Positions 1 through 8,011 of a stretch of DNA of 18,060 nt are shown piece after piece. The translations under genes were made by a program, and so were the position numbers. The notes beneath the pieces are model-generated. The model did no database searches. It had not been told where the DNA came from and saw nothing but the letters and a program-made list of their open reading frames with translations. This DNA is from Gp6-AA40 sp035647075 (GTDB lineage Bacteria > Acidobacteriota > Vicinamibacteria > Vicinamibacterales > UBA2999): assembly GCA_035647075.1 (NCBI GenBank), contig DASROF010000245.1:1-18060 (forward strand), read 5' to 3'. How positions within the stretch are numbered: the first letter of the stretch is position 1; every line of letters begins with the position of its first letter.

Positions 1-1
1 C

Positions 2-253
2 GATCTCGTCAAGCCCGACACCCGCGTCATACCCTCCACCGGCCGCATGATGACCGGCAAAGAGATCCTGCGCCACCGCGACATCTATCAGAAGCTGTAC
101 TCCACGCTGATCGGCTATCTGAACAAGGGCCTCGGCCCCGAGGACACTGTGGAGCGAAACCCGCTGAAGGAGTACGGATCCGAGTTCGGCGATCCGTCCG
201 CGTTCCTCTACGGCGCCAACCGCAGCATGATGATCGCCTACGTGCCCGACTGA
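2..253 (+). CDS. MBL-fold metallo-hydrolase, C-terminal part (5' truncated by window edge)
   Basis: The reading frame is open from the left edge and stops at TGA 251-253, leaving 83 residues. The visible part starts DLVKPDTRVIPSTGRMMTGK. It resembles the C-terminal segment of metallo-beta-lactamase-fold hydrolases, where a 'VVPGHGPVMT' strand-loop is followed by a helix and a 'GLSPEDAV..KPLKEY' stretch. Here the usual G-H-G is replaced by S-T-G. No metal ligands lie in the visible part, so activity cannot be judged. It could instead be another hydrolase with a similar tail. The stop codon lies 21 bp from the stop of the convergent downstream gene, so the pair shares a very short terminator region. 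Confidence 0.5.
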   Translation, partial: DLVKPDTRVIPSTGRMMTGKEILRHRDIYQKLYSTLIGYLNKGLGPEDTVERNPLKEYGSEFGDPSAFLYGANRSMMIAYVPD

Positions 254-274
254 GAAACCGCGACGATCGGGCCG

Positions 275-1111
275 CTACTTCTTCGGCGCGCCCGGATCTG
301 CCCCGAAGCGCTGGTTCTCCATGCACGCGAACTCGATCAACTCCTCGTCCAGCATCAGCGACTGATTGACGCGCACGGTGAAGGGCTTCGTGTAGACCTT
401 CTTGTCTTCGATGGTGACGTCGATCTCCATCCGCCCGAACGTCGGCCGGCGGAATCTCTCAGTCACTTTCCCGGTGGTCGTGATCGGGCTGCCGTTGATG
501 TCGAGCCAGCCGTCGTCGCGGAACTGCACCGTCTCGACGACGAGCGTGTCGCCTTCCCAGTGGCCCACCGAATAACCGTTGAACCAGGGCTGCGGATCGT
601 CGGTCGGCAGTGACCGTCCGTCCGTAAAGATCTCGCGGCGCTCCGAGCTGGCCTCGTAGAGAATTACGAGCTCGAGCGGCGTCTGGATGAATTTCCGCGG
701 CGCACCCTGCGTGTGCAGCTGGATGATCCCCATCGGGAGGCAGTTTGCTTCGGGATTGTCTTTGCTGTTATTCGCCAGCCGCGTCTTCAGCAGCTCGGCG
801 CCAAACGGCGTGAAGGGAAGTCCCTCCTTGATGTTCTGGCCGATGTTGGCAAACGCGGCAACCGGCGGGCCGGATGGCGGCGGTGCGTCGGCGGCCGCGC
901 CGCGTCCGCGCCCCCCGGCACCCCCACGCCACAGCCCTGACAGATCGGGCCTGCCATCGGCCGTCTTCGGAGCTGGCGCGTTCATGTCCGGCTGGCCCTT
1001 GGCGTCTCTCGGAACATTTCGCGTCGGATACCGCGTCCATTGCGCGGACGTCGACGCCGTCAGCATCATCAGCGCTGCCGTCAGGCAGCCTATGCTTACC
1101 ATCAGTCGCAT
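275..1111 (-). CDS. Secreted protein of the 'DGRPDLSGLW / WEGDTLVVET' family (function unknown)
   Basis: 278 aa. The N-terminus is a signal peptide (MRLMVSIGCLTAALMMLTAS, cleavage near residues 22-24), so the mature protein is probably periplasmic or exported. The hallmark DGRPDLSGLW lies at 52-61, followed by a Gly/Arg/Ala/Pro-rich low-complexity stretch (62-85). The conserved core has NPEANCLP at 119-126, QTPLELVILYE at 143-153, IFTDGRSLP at 161-169 and GYSVGHWEGDTLVVET at 179-194. These motifs recur in large paralogous families of acidobacterial secreted proteins; the biochemical role is unknown to me. The start is supported by GGAGGGG just upstream of the ATG on the - strand. It is divergent from the DUF6152 gene (56 bp between starts) and related to the protein at 2934-3938. 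Confidence 0.85.
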   Translation of the reverse strand: MRLMVSIGCLTAALMMLTASTSAQWTRYPTRNVPRDAKGQPDMNAPAPKTADGRPDLSGLWRGGAGGRGRGAAADAPPPSGPPVAAFANIGQNIKEGLPFTPFGAELLKTRLANNSKDNPEANCLPMGIIQLHTQGAPRKFIQTPLELVILYEASSERREIFTDGRSLPTDDPQPWFNGYSVGHWEGDTLVVETVQFRDDGWLDINGSPITTTGKVTERFRRPTFGRMEIDVTIEDKKVYTKPFTVRVNQSLMLDEELIEFACMENQRFGADPGAPKK

Positions 1112-1137
1112 GTCCCCTCCAGGGTGCCGAACGGGCG

Positions 1138-1143
1138 TATTAT
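1138..1143 (+). promoter_or_regulatory. Candidate -10 element for the DUF6152 gene in the divergent spacer
   Basis: TATTAT stands out in the GC-rich 56-bp spacer between two divergent starts, 24 bp upstream of the preferred ATG at 1168. No good -35 is visible about 17 bp upstream. This is a weak prediction from composition and position only. Confidence 0.25.
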
Positions 1144-1167
1144 TGCGCGATGTCAGCGAGGAGTGCG

Positions 1168-1575
1168 ATGAATCGTCCTGCCCTGTTCGCGGGTCTTACG
1201 GTCCTGACGTTGCTGGCGGCCGTCGTCCCGATTGCCGCTCACCACTCGTTCGCGGCTGAATACGATCGCAACCGCACCATCACGGTTACCGGCAGCGTCA
1301 CGAAGCTGGAGTGGACCAACCCTCATGCCCGTCTCTACGTGATGGGCGCCGACGAGACCGGCAAGACGCAAGAGTGGGACTTCGAGCTCGGGCCGCCCAA
1401 TGGCCTGATGAGAAACGGCTGGCGCCGCGATTCGCTCAAGGCCGGGCTCAGGGTCGTCGTTGAAGGCTTCCGGTCGAAGACGTCCACGGTGGTGGCCAAT
1501 GCGCGATCGGTGAAGCTGCCCGACGGCCGCCAGGTGCTCGCCGGATCCTCGTTCAACCCCGAATTGTCGCAGTAA
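1168..1575 (+). CDS. DUF6152 family secreted protein
   Basis: 135 aa from the ATG at 1168. That ATG is preferred over an in-frame ATG at 1150 because GAGGAG (1158-1163) sits 4 nt before it. Residues 1-24 form a signal peptide ending at AHHSFAAEYD. The HHSFA motif at 25-29 just after cleavage, the E-W-T-N-P-H segment (48-53) and the compact beta-rich body are the marks of DUF6152. This family is common in Acidobacteria and Proteobacteria and may have an OB-like fold; its function is unknown. No membrane segment follows the signal. It is divergent from an SGLW-type protein, mirroring the tandem pair at 2934-4418. The frame stays open far upstream (to about 874), but that part is antisense to the - strand gene and is not taken as coding. 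Confidence 0.85.
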   Translation: MNRPALFAGLTVLTLLAAVVPIAAHHSFAAEYDRNRTITVTGSVTKLEWTNPHARLYVMGADETGKTQEWDFELGPPNGLMRNGWRRDSLKAGLRVVVEGFRSKTSTVVANARSVKLPDGRQVLAGSSFNPELSQ

Positions 1576-1611
1576 CAGTCCAGCAGACGTTCCGATTTCA
1601 CTTTCTTGTGC

Positions 1612-1626
1612 AAAGCGCTTTAACAT
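1612..1626 (+). promoter_or_regulatory. Candidate operator (AAAGCGCTTT palindrome) overlapping a -10-like TAACAT
   Basis: AAAGCGCTTT at 1612-1621 is a perfect 10-nt palindrome with a central CG, the general form of LacI-family operators. It abuts TAACAT (1621-1626), a plausible -10 just upstream of the serine hydrolase start. No LacI-type gene is in the window. A 10-nt palindrome can arise by chance, so this is only suggestive. Confidence 0.25.
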
Positions 1627-1633
1627 AGCGACG

Positions 1634-2863
1634 TTGTCCCGCAGAACTCACGGCCGGACGGAGGTCGTGCTCGCCGTCCTGTTCTTCACCGTCATCGTCG
1701 TCGCTGGTCTCGTCGCGCTGTACATCGCCACCAGGAACGACCCGCCTCCGATCTACACCGACGCCGCGGCCATTCCATCGACCGCAGCAGGTGCGCCTGC
1801 GGAGCGATATTCAACCGCCGTCGAGGAGGGACGGCGGCGTGCGCGTGACCTCATGGTTCAAGAGCGGTATCTGCCGAGTCTCTCGGTGGCCGTCGCGAAA
1901 GACGGTGAGATCGTGTGGGCCGAGGGCTTCGGCCATGCTGACGCGGAGCGCCATAAGCCGGTGACGCCGCACACGCGGTTCCGTACCGGCAGCGTCTCGA
2001 AGACGCTGACGGCTGCGGCGGTGGCGCTGTTGTACGACCGCAAGCGCATCGATCTCGACGCCGCGGTCCAGACCTACGTTCCCGCGTACCCGAAGAAGGA
2101 ATGGACGGTCACCACGCGCCAGTTGCTCGGCGATATCGCGGGCGTTCATCGCCTTCGCGGTGACGGCGGCAACGACCAGATACCACGCGGCTACTGCAAG
2201 ACTGTCGACGATGCGGTAAAGACGTTCGCCTACGAACCGCTCGCGTTCGAGCCTGGTACGAAATACCGCTTCTCCACATCCGGCTGGATCCTGCTCAGCG
2301 CGGTAGTCGAGGGAGCATCAGGGGAGCCGTTTTCCGCGTTCATGAGCCGCGAGGTCTTCACACCGCTGCGGATGGATCGCACCGCGCTCGAAGGGACCGA
2401 CACCGATCCGGACACCGCGGTATTCGACGATTCGAGAACGGAAGAGGAGCGTGCGCCAGCCGCGGACTACTCCTGTACTGTGGGCGCGGGTGCGTTTCTG
2501 TCCACGCCCTCGGACCTGGTACGCGTCGGATCGGCGATGATGGTCCGGCTGAAGCCGGACACTGCGGGCGGGTTGTTGACGGCCGATACCATCACACTGT
2601 TCCAGACCCCGCTTCGGCTCACGTCCGGCGCTGCCACCGGATTCGCGCTGGGCTGGAAAGTCGACAGCATTCCGCTCGCGGGCGCACAGGTGCCAGTGGT
2701 TCGCCACCGGGCCAGCCTCATCGGCGGTGCCGCCTCGCTCTACCTGTTTCCGGATCGTGATCTGGTGATTGCGGCCACATCCAACGTCCCGAATACCGTC
2801 GCCGTGGACGCCATCGCTCTGCAAATCGCAGAGACGTTCACGAAGTCCCCGCAATTGCCGTAA
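1634..2863 (+). CDS. Membrane-anchored serine hydrolase, beta-lactamase class C / LACTB-like family
   Basis: 409 aa if started at TTG 1634. GTG 1667 is an alternative start, but its GGAGG is only 2 nt away. Residues 11-33 are one hydrophobic helix after a basic start, giving a signal anchor with the catalytic domain outside the cytoplasm. The class C nucleophile motif is S120-V-S-K123 within RTGSVSKTLTA. The second motif, normally Y-x-N, reads F213-S-T215 in YRFSTSGW. LLGDIAGVHRLRG (164-176) resembles the LACTB-type 'GIRHY' region. The third motif region lies near RHRASLIGG. The family comprises penicillin-binding-protein-like peptidases and esterases, so this need not be a resistance enzyme. 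Residues 304-310 (VRLKPDT) are encoded by a dispersed palindromic repeat. It is preceded by a short AT-richer region. Confidence 0.8.
   Translation: MSRRTHGRTEVVLAVLFFTVIVVAGLVALYIATRNDPPPIYTDAAAIPSTAAGAPAERYSTAVEEGRRRARDLMVQERYLPSLSVAVAKDGEIVWAEGFGHADAERHKPVTPHTRFRTGSVSKTLTAAAVALLYDRKRIDLDAAVQTYVPAYPKKEWTVTTRQLLGDIAGVHRLRGDGGNDQIPRGYCKTVDDAVKTFAYEPLAFEPGTKYRFSTSGWILLSAVVEGASGEPFSAFMSREVFTPLRMDRTALEGTDTDPDTAVFDDSRTEEERAPAADYSCTVGAGAFLSTPSDLVRVGSAMMVRLKPDTAGGLLTADTITLFQTPLRLTSGAATGFALGWKVDSIPLAGAQVPVVRHRASLIGGAASLYLFPDRDLVIAATSNVPNTVAVDAIALQIAETFTKSPQLP
2542..2561 (-). repeat. Palindromic dispersed repeat, copy 1 (inside a coding sequence)
   Basis: On the - strand it reads TGTCCGGCTTCAGCCGGACC: two 8-nt arms (GTCCGGCT / AGCCGGAC) around a 2-nt loop. 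It matches the intergenic copy at 4426-4445 in 19 of 20 positions. On the + strand it is read in frame as V-R-L-K-P-D-T within the serine hydrolase, in a loop before the conserved 'GGLLTADTITLFQTP' helix. Confidence 0.75.
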
Positions 2864-2877
2864 CATTCCCCCTCGGT

Positions 2878-2919
2878 CAGTTGGTAGTTGGTAGTTGGCA
2901 GTTAGTAGTTGGTGGTTTG
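2878..2919 (+). repeat. Degenerate heptanucleotide tandem repeat (TAGTTGG)
   Basis: About six 7-nt units run through the 70-bp spacer: CAGTTGG, TAGTTGG, TAGTTGG, CAGTTAG, TAGTTGG, then a decayed TGGTTTG. The repeat ends 14 nt before the ATG at 2934, leaving only the GGAG Shine-Dalgarno between. Its composition (no C on this strand apart from the unit starts) is unlike its surroundings. Similar heptad tracts occur between genes in many acidobacterial genomes, from memory. Confidence 0.8.
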
Positions 2920-2933
2920 GGCTGGAGCTTCCC

Positions 2934-3938
2934 ATGAGTCTCAAGCGGGTCTTGTTGCGGATCGTCGTCGCTCTCGTCGCGGTCGGTGGCCTGGCGTCAA
3001 CCCTCCTTGCGCAGCCCGGCGCGTTCGGAGGTGGATACGGTCCTCCGCTGCAGGCCGTCGCGCCGCCCAAAGCGTTCGCGACCTCGGACGAGCACTACAA
3101 ATTCCTCCTCAGTCAGGCCAAGGGCGGCACGAAACACACGCTGACGACCGTCCCACGCTGGGATGGCCTGTGGGTCACCGCAGGCAACACCCACATGGAC
3201 ATGTTCATCGACCCGCCCGGTTTCATGGGCAAGGTGAAGGCCGGCGTGTTGACTGCGCCGTACGACAAGGCGTATCGGGAGCGCTGGCGTCAGCAGACGG
3301 AGCTCGGTGAGGTCCAGTACGACCGGCTGACGTCCTGCGAGCCGCCGGGGTATCCGCGCTGGCTGCTCGAGCCGTACTCGCACGAGTTCATCAACCTGCC
3401 CGGTGAGTCGTACTTCATCAACGACTACGGGCCGGGGATCCGTCGCGTCTATATCAATCAGGACCACAAGAACGTGTTCGGTACCCACTCCTGGTACGGC
3501 GACACGATCGGGTTCTGGGACGGCAACAAGCTCGTCACGAACACGAAGTACCTGCTGCCCGGCGACTTCACACGCTGGTCGCCGATGACGAGCAACCAGT
3601 TCGAGTCGGTGGAGACGTGGCAGTTGAAGACGTATCCCGGCGGCATCGAGCGGCTCGAGGTGCAGGTCACCTTCTACGATCGCCACGCCTTCGTGAAGCC
3701 GGTGAGTGCCGTCTACGCATTCCGCCGGGCGAAGGATCTCGAGGCGGCCGGCCATCGCGTCCAGCACTGGGAATGCGAGAACACGAACAACGATCACTTC
3801 GACAACGGCAAGACGACCTCGAGGCTGCCGGGTGAAGAGGGTTTCAAAGACGCGCGGGGGAGCACGATGTTTCCGGATCTGCCCGGCCAGTCGCGCGATC
3901 CGATCTACAACACCACGCTTCCGGCGAAGAAGGAGTAG
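2934..3938 (+). CDS. Secreted protein related to the SGLW-type family (function unknown)
   Basis: 334 aa from ATG 2934, chosen because GGAG (2924-2927) lies 6 nt upstream. An in-frame TTG at 2895 lies inside the heptad repeat and is rejected. Signal peptide: basic start (MSLKRVLLR), hydrophobic 10-25, cleavage near LLAQ (24-27). Family-like segments: RWDGLW 75-80, SCEPPGYPRWLLEPYSHEF 134-152, RRVYINQDHKN 170-180 and DTIGFWDGNKLVTNT 190-204. The last aligns by eye with SVGHWEGDTLVVET of the - strand protein at 275-1111. The length and C-terminal half differ, so they are distant paralogues at best. It is 3 bp upstream of a DUF6152 gene and is likely co-transcribed with it. The function is not known. 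Confidence 0.82.
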   Translation: MSLKRVLLRIVVALVAVGGLASTLLAQPGAFGGGYGPPLQAVAPPKAFATSDEHYKFLLSQAKGGTKHTLTTVPRWDGLWVTAGNTHMDMFIDPPGFMGKVKAGVLTAPYDKAYRERWRQQTELGEVQYDRLTSCEPPGYPRWLLEPYSHEFINLPGESYFINDYGPGIRRVYINQDHKNVFGTHSWYGDTIGFWDGNKLVTNTKYLLPGDFTRWSPMTSNQFESVETWQLKTYPGGIERLEVQVTFYDRHAFVKPVSAVYAFRRAKDLEAAGHRVQHWECENTNNDHFDNGKTTSRLPGEEGFKDARGSTMFPDLPGQSRDPIYNTTLPAKKE

Positions 3939-3941
3939 GAG

Positions 3942-4418
3942 ATGAAGACAGCATTCCGTCTGCTGCCTGTCACCGTCGTCGCATTACTTCTGACGGCGCC
4001 GGTGGCGTTCGCGCATCACTCATTCGCGATGTTCGACCACACGGTCGAGAAAGTTGCGACCGGCACGGTCGCCCGCTGGGCGTTCAACGTGCCGCACTCG
4101 TGGCTCTATCTGAATGTGAAGAACCCCGACGGCACCGAGACGCTCTGGAGCTTCGAGGGCTCGGCGCCGACCGGGTTGCTGCAGCGCGGTATCACCGGGG
4201 CCACGTTCGAGCCTGGCAATGTGGTGACGGTCTCGTACTGTCCGCTGAAAGATGGACGGCCCGGCGGAGGCCTTGGCTGGGCGCGTCTCGCCAACGGCAC
4301 GTTCATCAACCCCGCCGACGGCGGCTGCGACGGCAGCCCGAAGGCGATCGAGAAGTGGAAGGTCTGGCTGAAGGCCGGCTATACGTCGAGCACCGAAGCC
4401 GCAGAGAAGTCGAAGTAG
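3942..4418 (+). CDS. DUF6152 family secreted protein (second copy)
   Basis: 158 aa, with signal peptide 1-24 ending ...APVAFA, then HHSFAMFD (25-32), the DUF6152 signature at the expected place. Other family-like parts are GTVARWAFNVPHSWLYLNV (41-59) and a 'SAPTGLLQRG' segment (74-83) resembling 'GPPNGLMRNG' in the copy at 1168-1575. Two Cys (100 and 129) could form a disulfide after export. The C-terminal tail is Lys/Glu-rich. The start is supported by AGGAG immediately upstream, overlapping the stop of the preceding gene; the 3-bp gap implies one transcript with the SGLW-type protein before it. The role is unknown. Confidence 0.88.
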   Translation: MKTAFRLLPVTVVALLLTAPVAFAHHSFAMFDHTVEKVATGTVARWAFNVPHSWLYLNVKNPDGTETLWSFEGSAPTGLLQRGITGATFEPGNVVTVSYCPLKDGRPGGGLGWARLANGTFINPADGGCDGSPKAIEKWKVWLKAGYTSSTEAAEKSK

Positions 4419-4425
4419 ATCGTCG

Positions 4426-4445
4426 TGTCCGGCTTTAGCCGGACC
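4426..4445 (+). repeat. Palindromic dispersed repeat, copy 2 (intergenic)
   Basis: TGTCCGGCTTTAGCCGGACC: perfect 8-nt arms GTCCGGCT and AGCCGGAC around TT. It sits in the 43-bp spacer between the DUF6152 and alpha/beta hydrolase genes, just ahead of the GAGGAG ribosome-binding site of the latter. As RNA it would form a tight GC hairpin. No T-run follows, so it is not a canonical terminator, though it could modulate read-through or mRNA stability. Confidence 0.75.
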
Positions 4446-4461
4446 TTAGAGGAGATAAGCC

Positions 4462-5355
4462 GTGAAGACTTCACTCACATTTGGATTGATGTTGTCGCTG
4501 GCGTTCGCGGTCGCGATCGACGCCCAGCAAGGGGGCGGCCGTGGCCCGGACTTCGCCGCGCAGGTCGCCACCGCATTGCCGCTCGAAGGCGCCCCGCTCG
4601 CCGTGGCGGGTCCTTATAAGGTGGAATCAGGAGCGGCCTTCAATTCTCCGGGCCACGTCGTCTATCGTCCGGCCGACCTGACGCCGTTCCCCGGCAAAGA
4701 CAAGCTGCCCCTGGTCGTCTGGGGCAACGGTGGCTGCGCCATCAACAGCACTCGCTACGGCGGCTTCCTGACGACGATCGCGTCGCACGGGTTCCTGGTG
4801 ATGGCAACCGCCGCACAGCCCGGTGTCACTCGCGCGACTGCGGATCATCTCCGCGCCGCGATCGCCTGGGCGGAGACGGAGAATGCGCGCGCCGAATCGC
4901 CGCTCAAGGGCAAGATCAATCTCGACAAGATCGCGGTGATGGGGCAGTCGTGCGGCGGCTTCATGTCGCTGGATCTCGGCGCCGATCCGCGGGTGGACAC
5001 CATCGGCGTGTTCAACTCCGGCGCGCAGGGTGACGCCGCGGCCGTTGCCGCGACCATCGCGAAGCTGCACGGCCCGGTGCTGCTCATCAACGGCCACGAC
5101 CGCGATTTCCTCCAGGCCTCGTCCAGAGCGACCTTCGATGCGATCCAGAAGCTGCCGTCGTTTTACGGCGCGCGGAAGGGTGCCGGCCATACGGCGACCG
5201 TCGATCATCCCGGCGGCGGCGAATGGGCGAACGTGGCGTCGAACTGGGCGAAGTGGCAGTTGAAGGGCGACAAGACGGCCGGCAAGATGTTCGTCGGCAA
5301 GAACTGCGAGCTGTGCACGAACGAGAACTGGGTGACCGATTCGAAAGGCCTCTAA
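4462..5355 (+). CDS. Secreted alpha/beta hydrolase (esterase/cutinase-like)
   Basis: 297 aa from GTG 4462, with GAGGAG at 4449-4454 (7-nt spacing). Signal peptide about 1-21 (cleavage after AIDA). The fold is indicated by the LPLVVWGNGGCAIN oxyanion-side strand (82-95), the nucleophile elbow M-G-Q-S163-C-G-G, a Gly-His-Asp strand end (GHD at 211-213, or D215) as the acid, and H243 in GAGHTATVDH as the general base. GQSCGG with a Cys next to the nucleophile and the C-terminal C-E-L-C (282-285) suggest disulfides, fitting export. The substrate cannot be told; related enzymes act on esters and polyesters. It lies 43 bp after the DUF6152 gene with a palindromic repeat between, so read-through is possible. 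A hairpin downstream probably ends the transcript. Confidence 0.8.
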   Translation: MKTSLTFGLMLSLAFAVAIDAQQGGGRGPDFAAQVATALPLEGAPLAVAGPYKVESGAAFNSPGHVVYRPADLTPFPGKDKLPLVVWGNGGCAINSTRYGGFLTTIASHGFLVMATAAQPGVTRATADHLRAAIAWAETENARAESPLKGKINLDKIAVMGQSCGGFMSLDLGADPRVDTIGVFNSGAQGDAAAVAATIAKLHGPVLLINGHDRDFLQASSRATFDAIQKLPSFYGARKGAGHTATVDHPGGGEWANVASNWAKWQLKGDKTAGKMFVGKNCELCTNENWVTDSKGL

Positions 5356-5393
5356 AAGCGCGTCGACAGTTGAGCGCTCTCCGATCTGGGCTC

Positions 5394-5420
5394 GGCCCTC
5401 GCTCAATCGAGCGCAGGGCC
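5394..5420 (+). terminator. Stem-loop downstream of the alpha/beta hydrolase
   Basis: GGCCCTCGCTC (5394-5404) pairs with GAGCGCAGGGCC (5409-5420) with one bulged C and an AATC loop, an 11-bp GC-rich stem 38 nt after the stop. No U-tract follows, so it is at best a non-canonical terminator. A second small hairpin (GTCGCC-tact-GGCGAC, 5458-5473) lies farther on. Confidence 0.45.
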
Positions 5421-5575
5421 AGCCTCTTCCCCGCATAGCGCGATAGATGAGGCGGAGGTCGCCTACTGGCGACGCTGTCCGAATTGTATTAAGAAGGATC
5501 GTGCGCCTGAAGGCGGAAGCCACAAAATCAAGAAAGCCCCAATCACCAAGACGCAAGCGAAGGAAATAGATCACG
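5421..5575 (+). promoter_or_regulatory. Upstream region of katG (probable promoter location, elements not resolved)
   Basis: The 220-bp gap before katG has no convincing ORF. After the hairpins it contains an AT-richer patch, AATTGTATTAAGAAGG (5482-5497), the likeliest place for promoter elements, and AAGGA (5560-5564) as ribosome-binding site 11 nt before the ATG. I see no clear OxyR or Fur box. Confidence 0.3.
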
Positions 5576-7789
<2,214 letters not shown>

Positions 7790-7796
7790 TCTCATC

Positions 7797-7880
7797 CTCA
7801 ACACTCAGGTTGGTCGACGAGGCCAGCCTGAGTGTTCCGAACTCGCACACACAAACGAACAGACCAGCTTGAGTCTTCCG
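7797..7880. repeat. Three-copy 19-nt motif (one inverted, two direct)
   Basis: The motif GRCCARCYTGAGTSTTCCG appears on the - strand at 7797-7815 (GACCAACCTGAGTGTTGAG), and on the + strand at 7821-7839 (GGCCAGCCTGAGTGTTCCG) and 7862-7880 (GACCAGCTTGAGTCTTCCG). The two direct copies match in 16 of 19 positions. The first copy can pair with either of the others, giving mutually exclusive hairpins. Confidence 0.65.
7800..7836 (+). terminator. Long stem-loop after katG
   Basis: AACACTCAGGTTGGTC (7800-7815) pairs with GGCCAGCCTGAGTGTT (7821-7836) over 16 bp, including two G-U pairs, around a 5-nt loop, starting 11 nt after the katG stop. No U-tract follows. The position argues for transcript termination or 3'-end stabilisation; part of the stem could alternatively pair with the copy at 7862-7880. 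Confidence 0.6.
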
Positions 7881-7894
7881 CGTTAAGGAGGCTC

Positions 7895-7945
7895 ATGTCC
7901 GCTAAAGTCCCATCGCAACCAGACGAGGACATCACCACGGCGTAA
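7895..7945 (+). CDS. Possible 16-aa leader peptide or small protein
   Basis: ATG 7895 to TAA 7943-7945 encodes MSAKVPSQPDEDITTA. Its reason for notice is AAGGAGG (7885-7891), the strongest Shine-Dalgarno in this stretch, although only 3 nt from the ATG. The peptide has no run of one amino acid that would mark classic attenuation, and it is too short to compare with known families. An ACACTC-gttg-GAGTGT hairpin (7945-7960) begins on the last base of its stop codon, an arrangement seen in some leader-controlled genes. The sigma54 activator starts 66 bp later. It may be a chance ORF. Confidence 0.3.
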   Translation: MSAKVPSQPDEDITTA

Positions 7946-7960
7946 CACTCGTTGGAGTGT
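7945..7960 (+). other. Small hairpin at the stop of the 16-codon ORF
   Basis: ACACTC and GAGTGT form a 6-bp stem with a GTTG tetraloop. No T-run follows. It overlaps the end of the small ORF and precedes the regulator gene's likely promoter. Confidence 0.4.
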
Positions 7961-7984
7961 GCAAGTTGCGTCGTTACTTCACTG

Positions 7985-7990
7985 TAGAAT
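7985..7990 (+). promoter_or_regulatory. Candidate -10 element for the sigma54 activator gene
   Basis: TAGAAT lies 22 bp before ATG 8012 in an AT-richer stretch. The nearest TTG-type -35 candidates are at wrong spacing (13 or 27 bp), so this is tentative. The ATG itself has no Shine-Dalgarno (preceded by TCTATAT), which would fit a short or absent leader. Confidence 0.25.
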
Positions 7991-8011
7991 GCGCACCCCG
8001 CGCGTCTATAT

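Noticed and set aside
4425..4619. 64-aa ORF beginning MSGFSRTLEEIS
   Set aside because: Its start lies in the palindromic repeat and the rest overlaps the alpha/beta hydrolase in another frame. It is useful only as a sign of the repeat.
7953..7969. TGGAGTGTGCAAGTTGC as a sigma54 promoter for the activator gene
   Set aside because: GG and GC are 12 nt apart rather than 10, and the GG overlaps the small hairpin.
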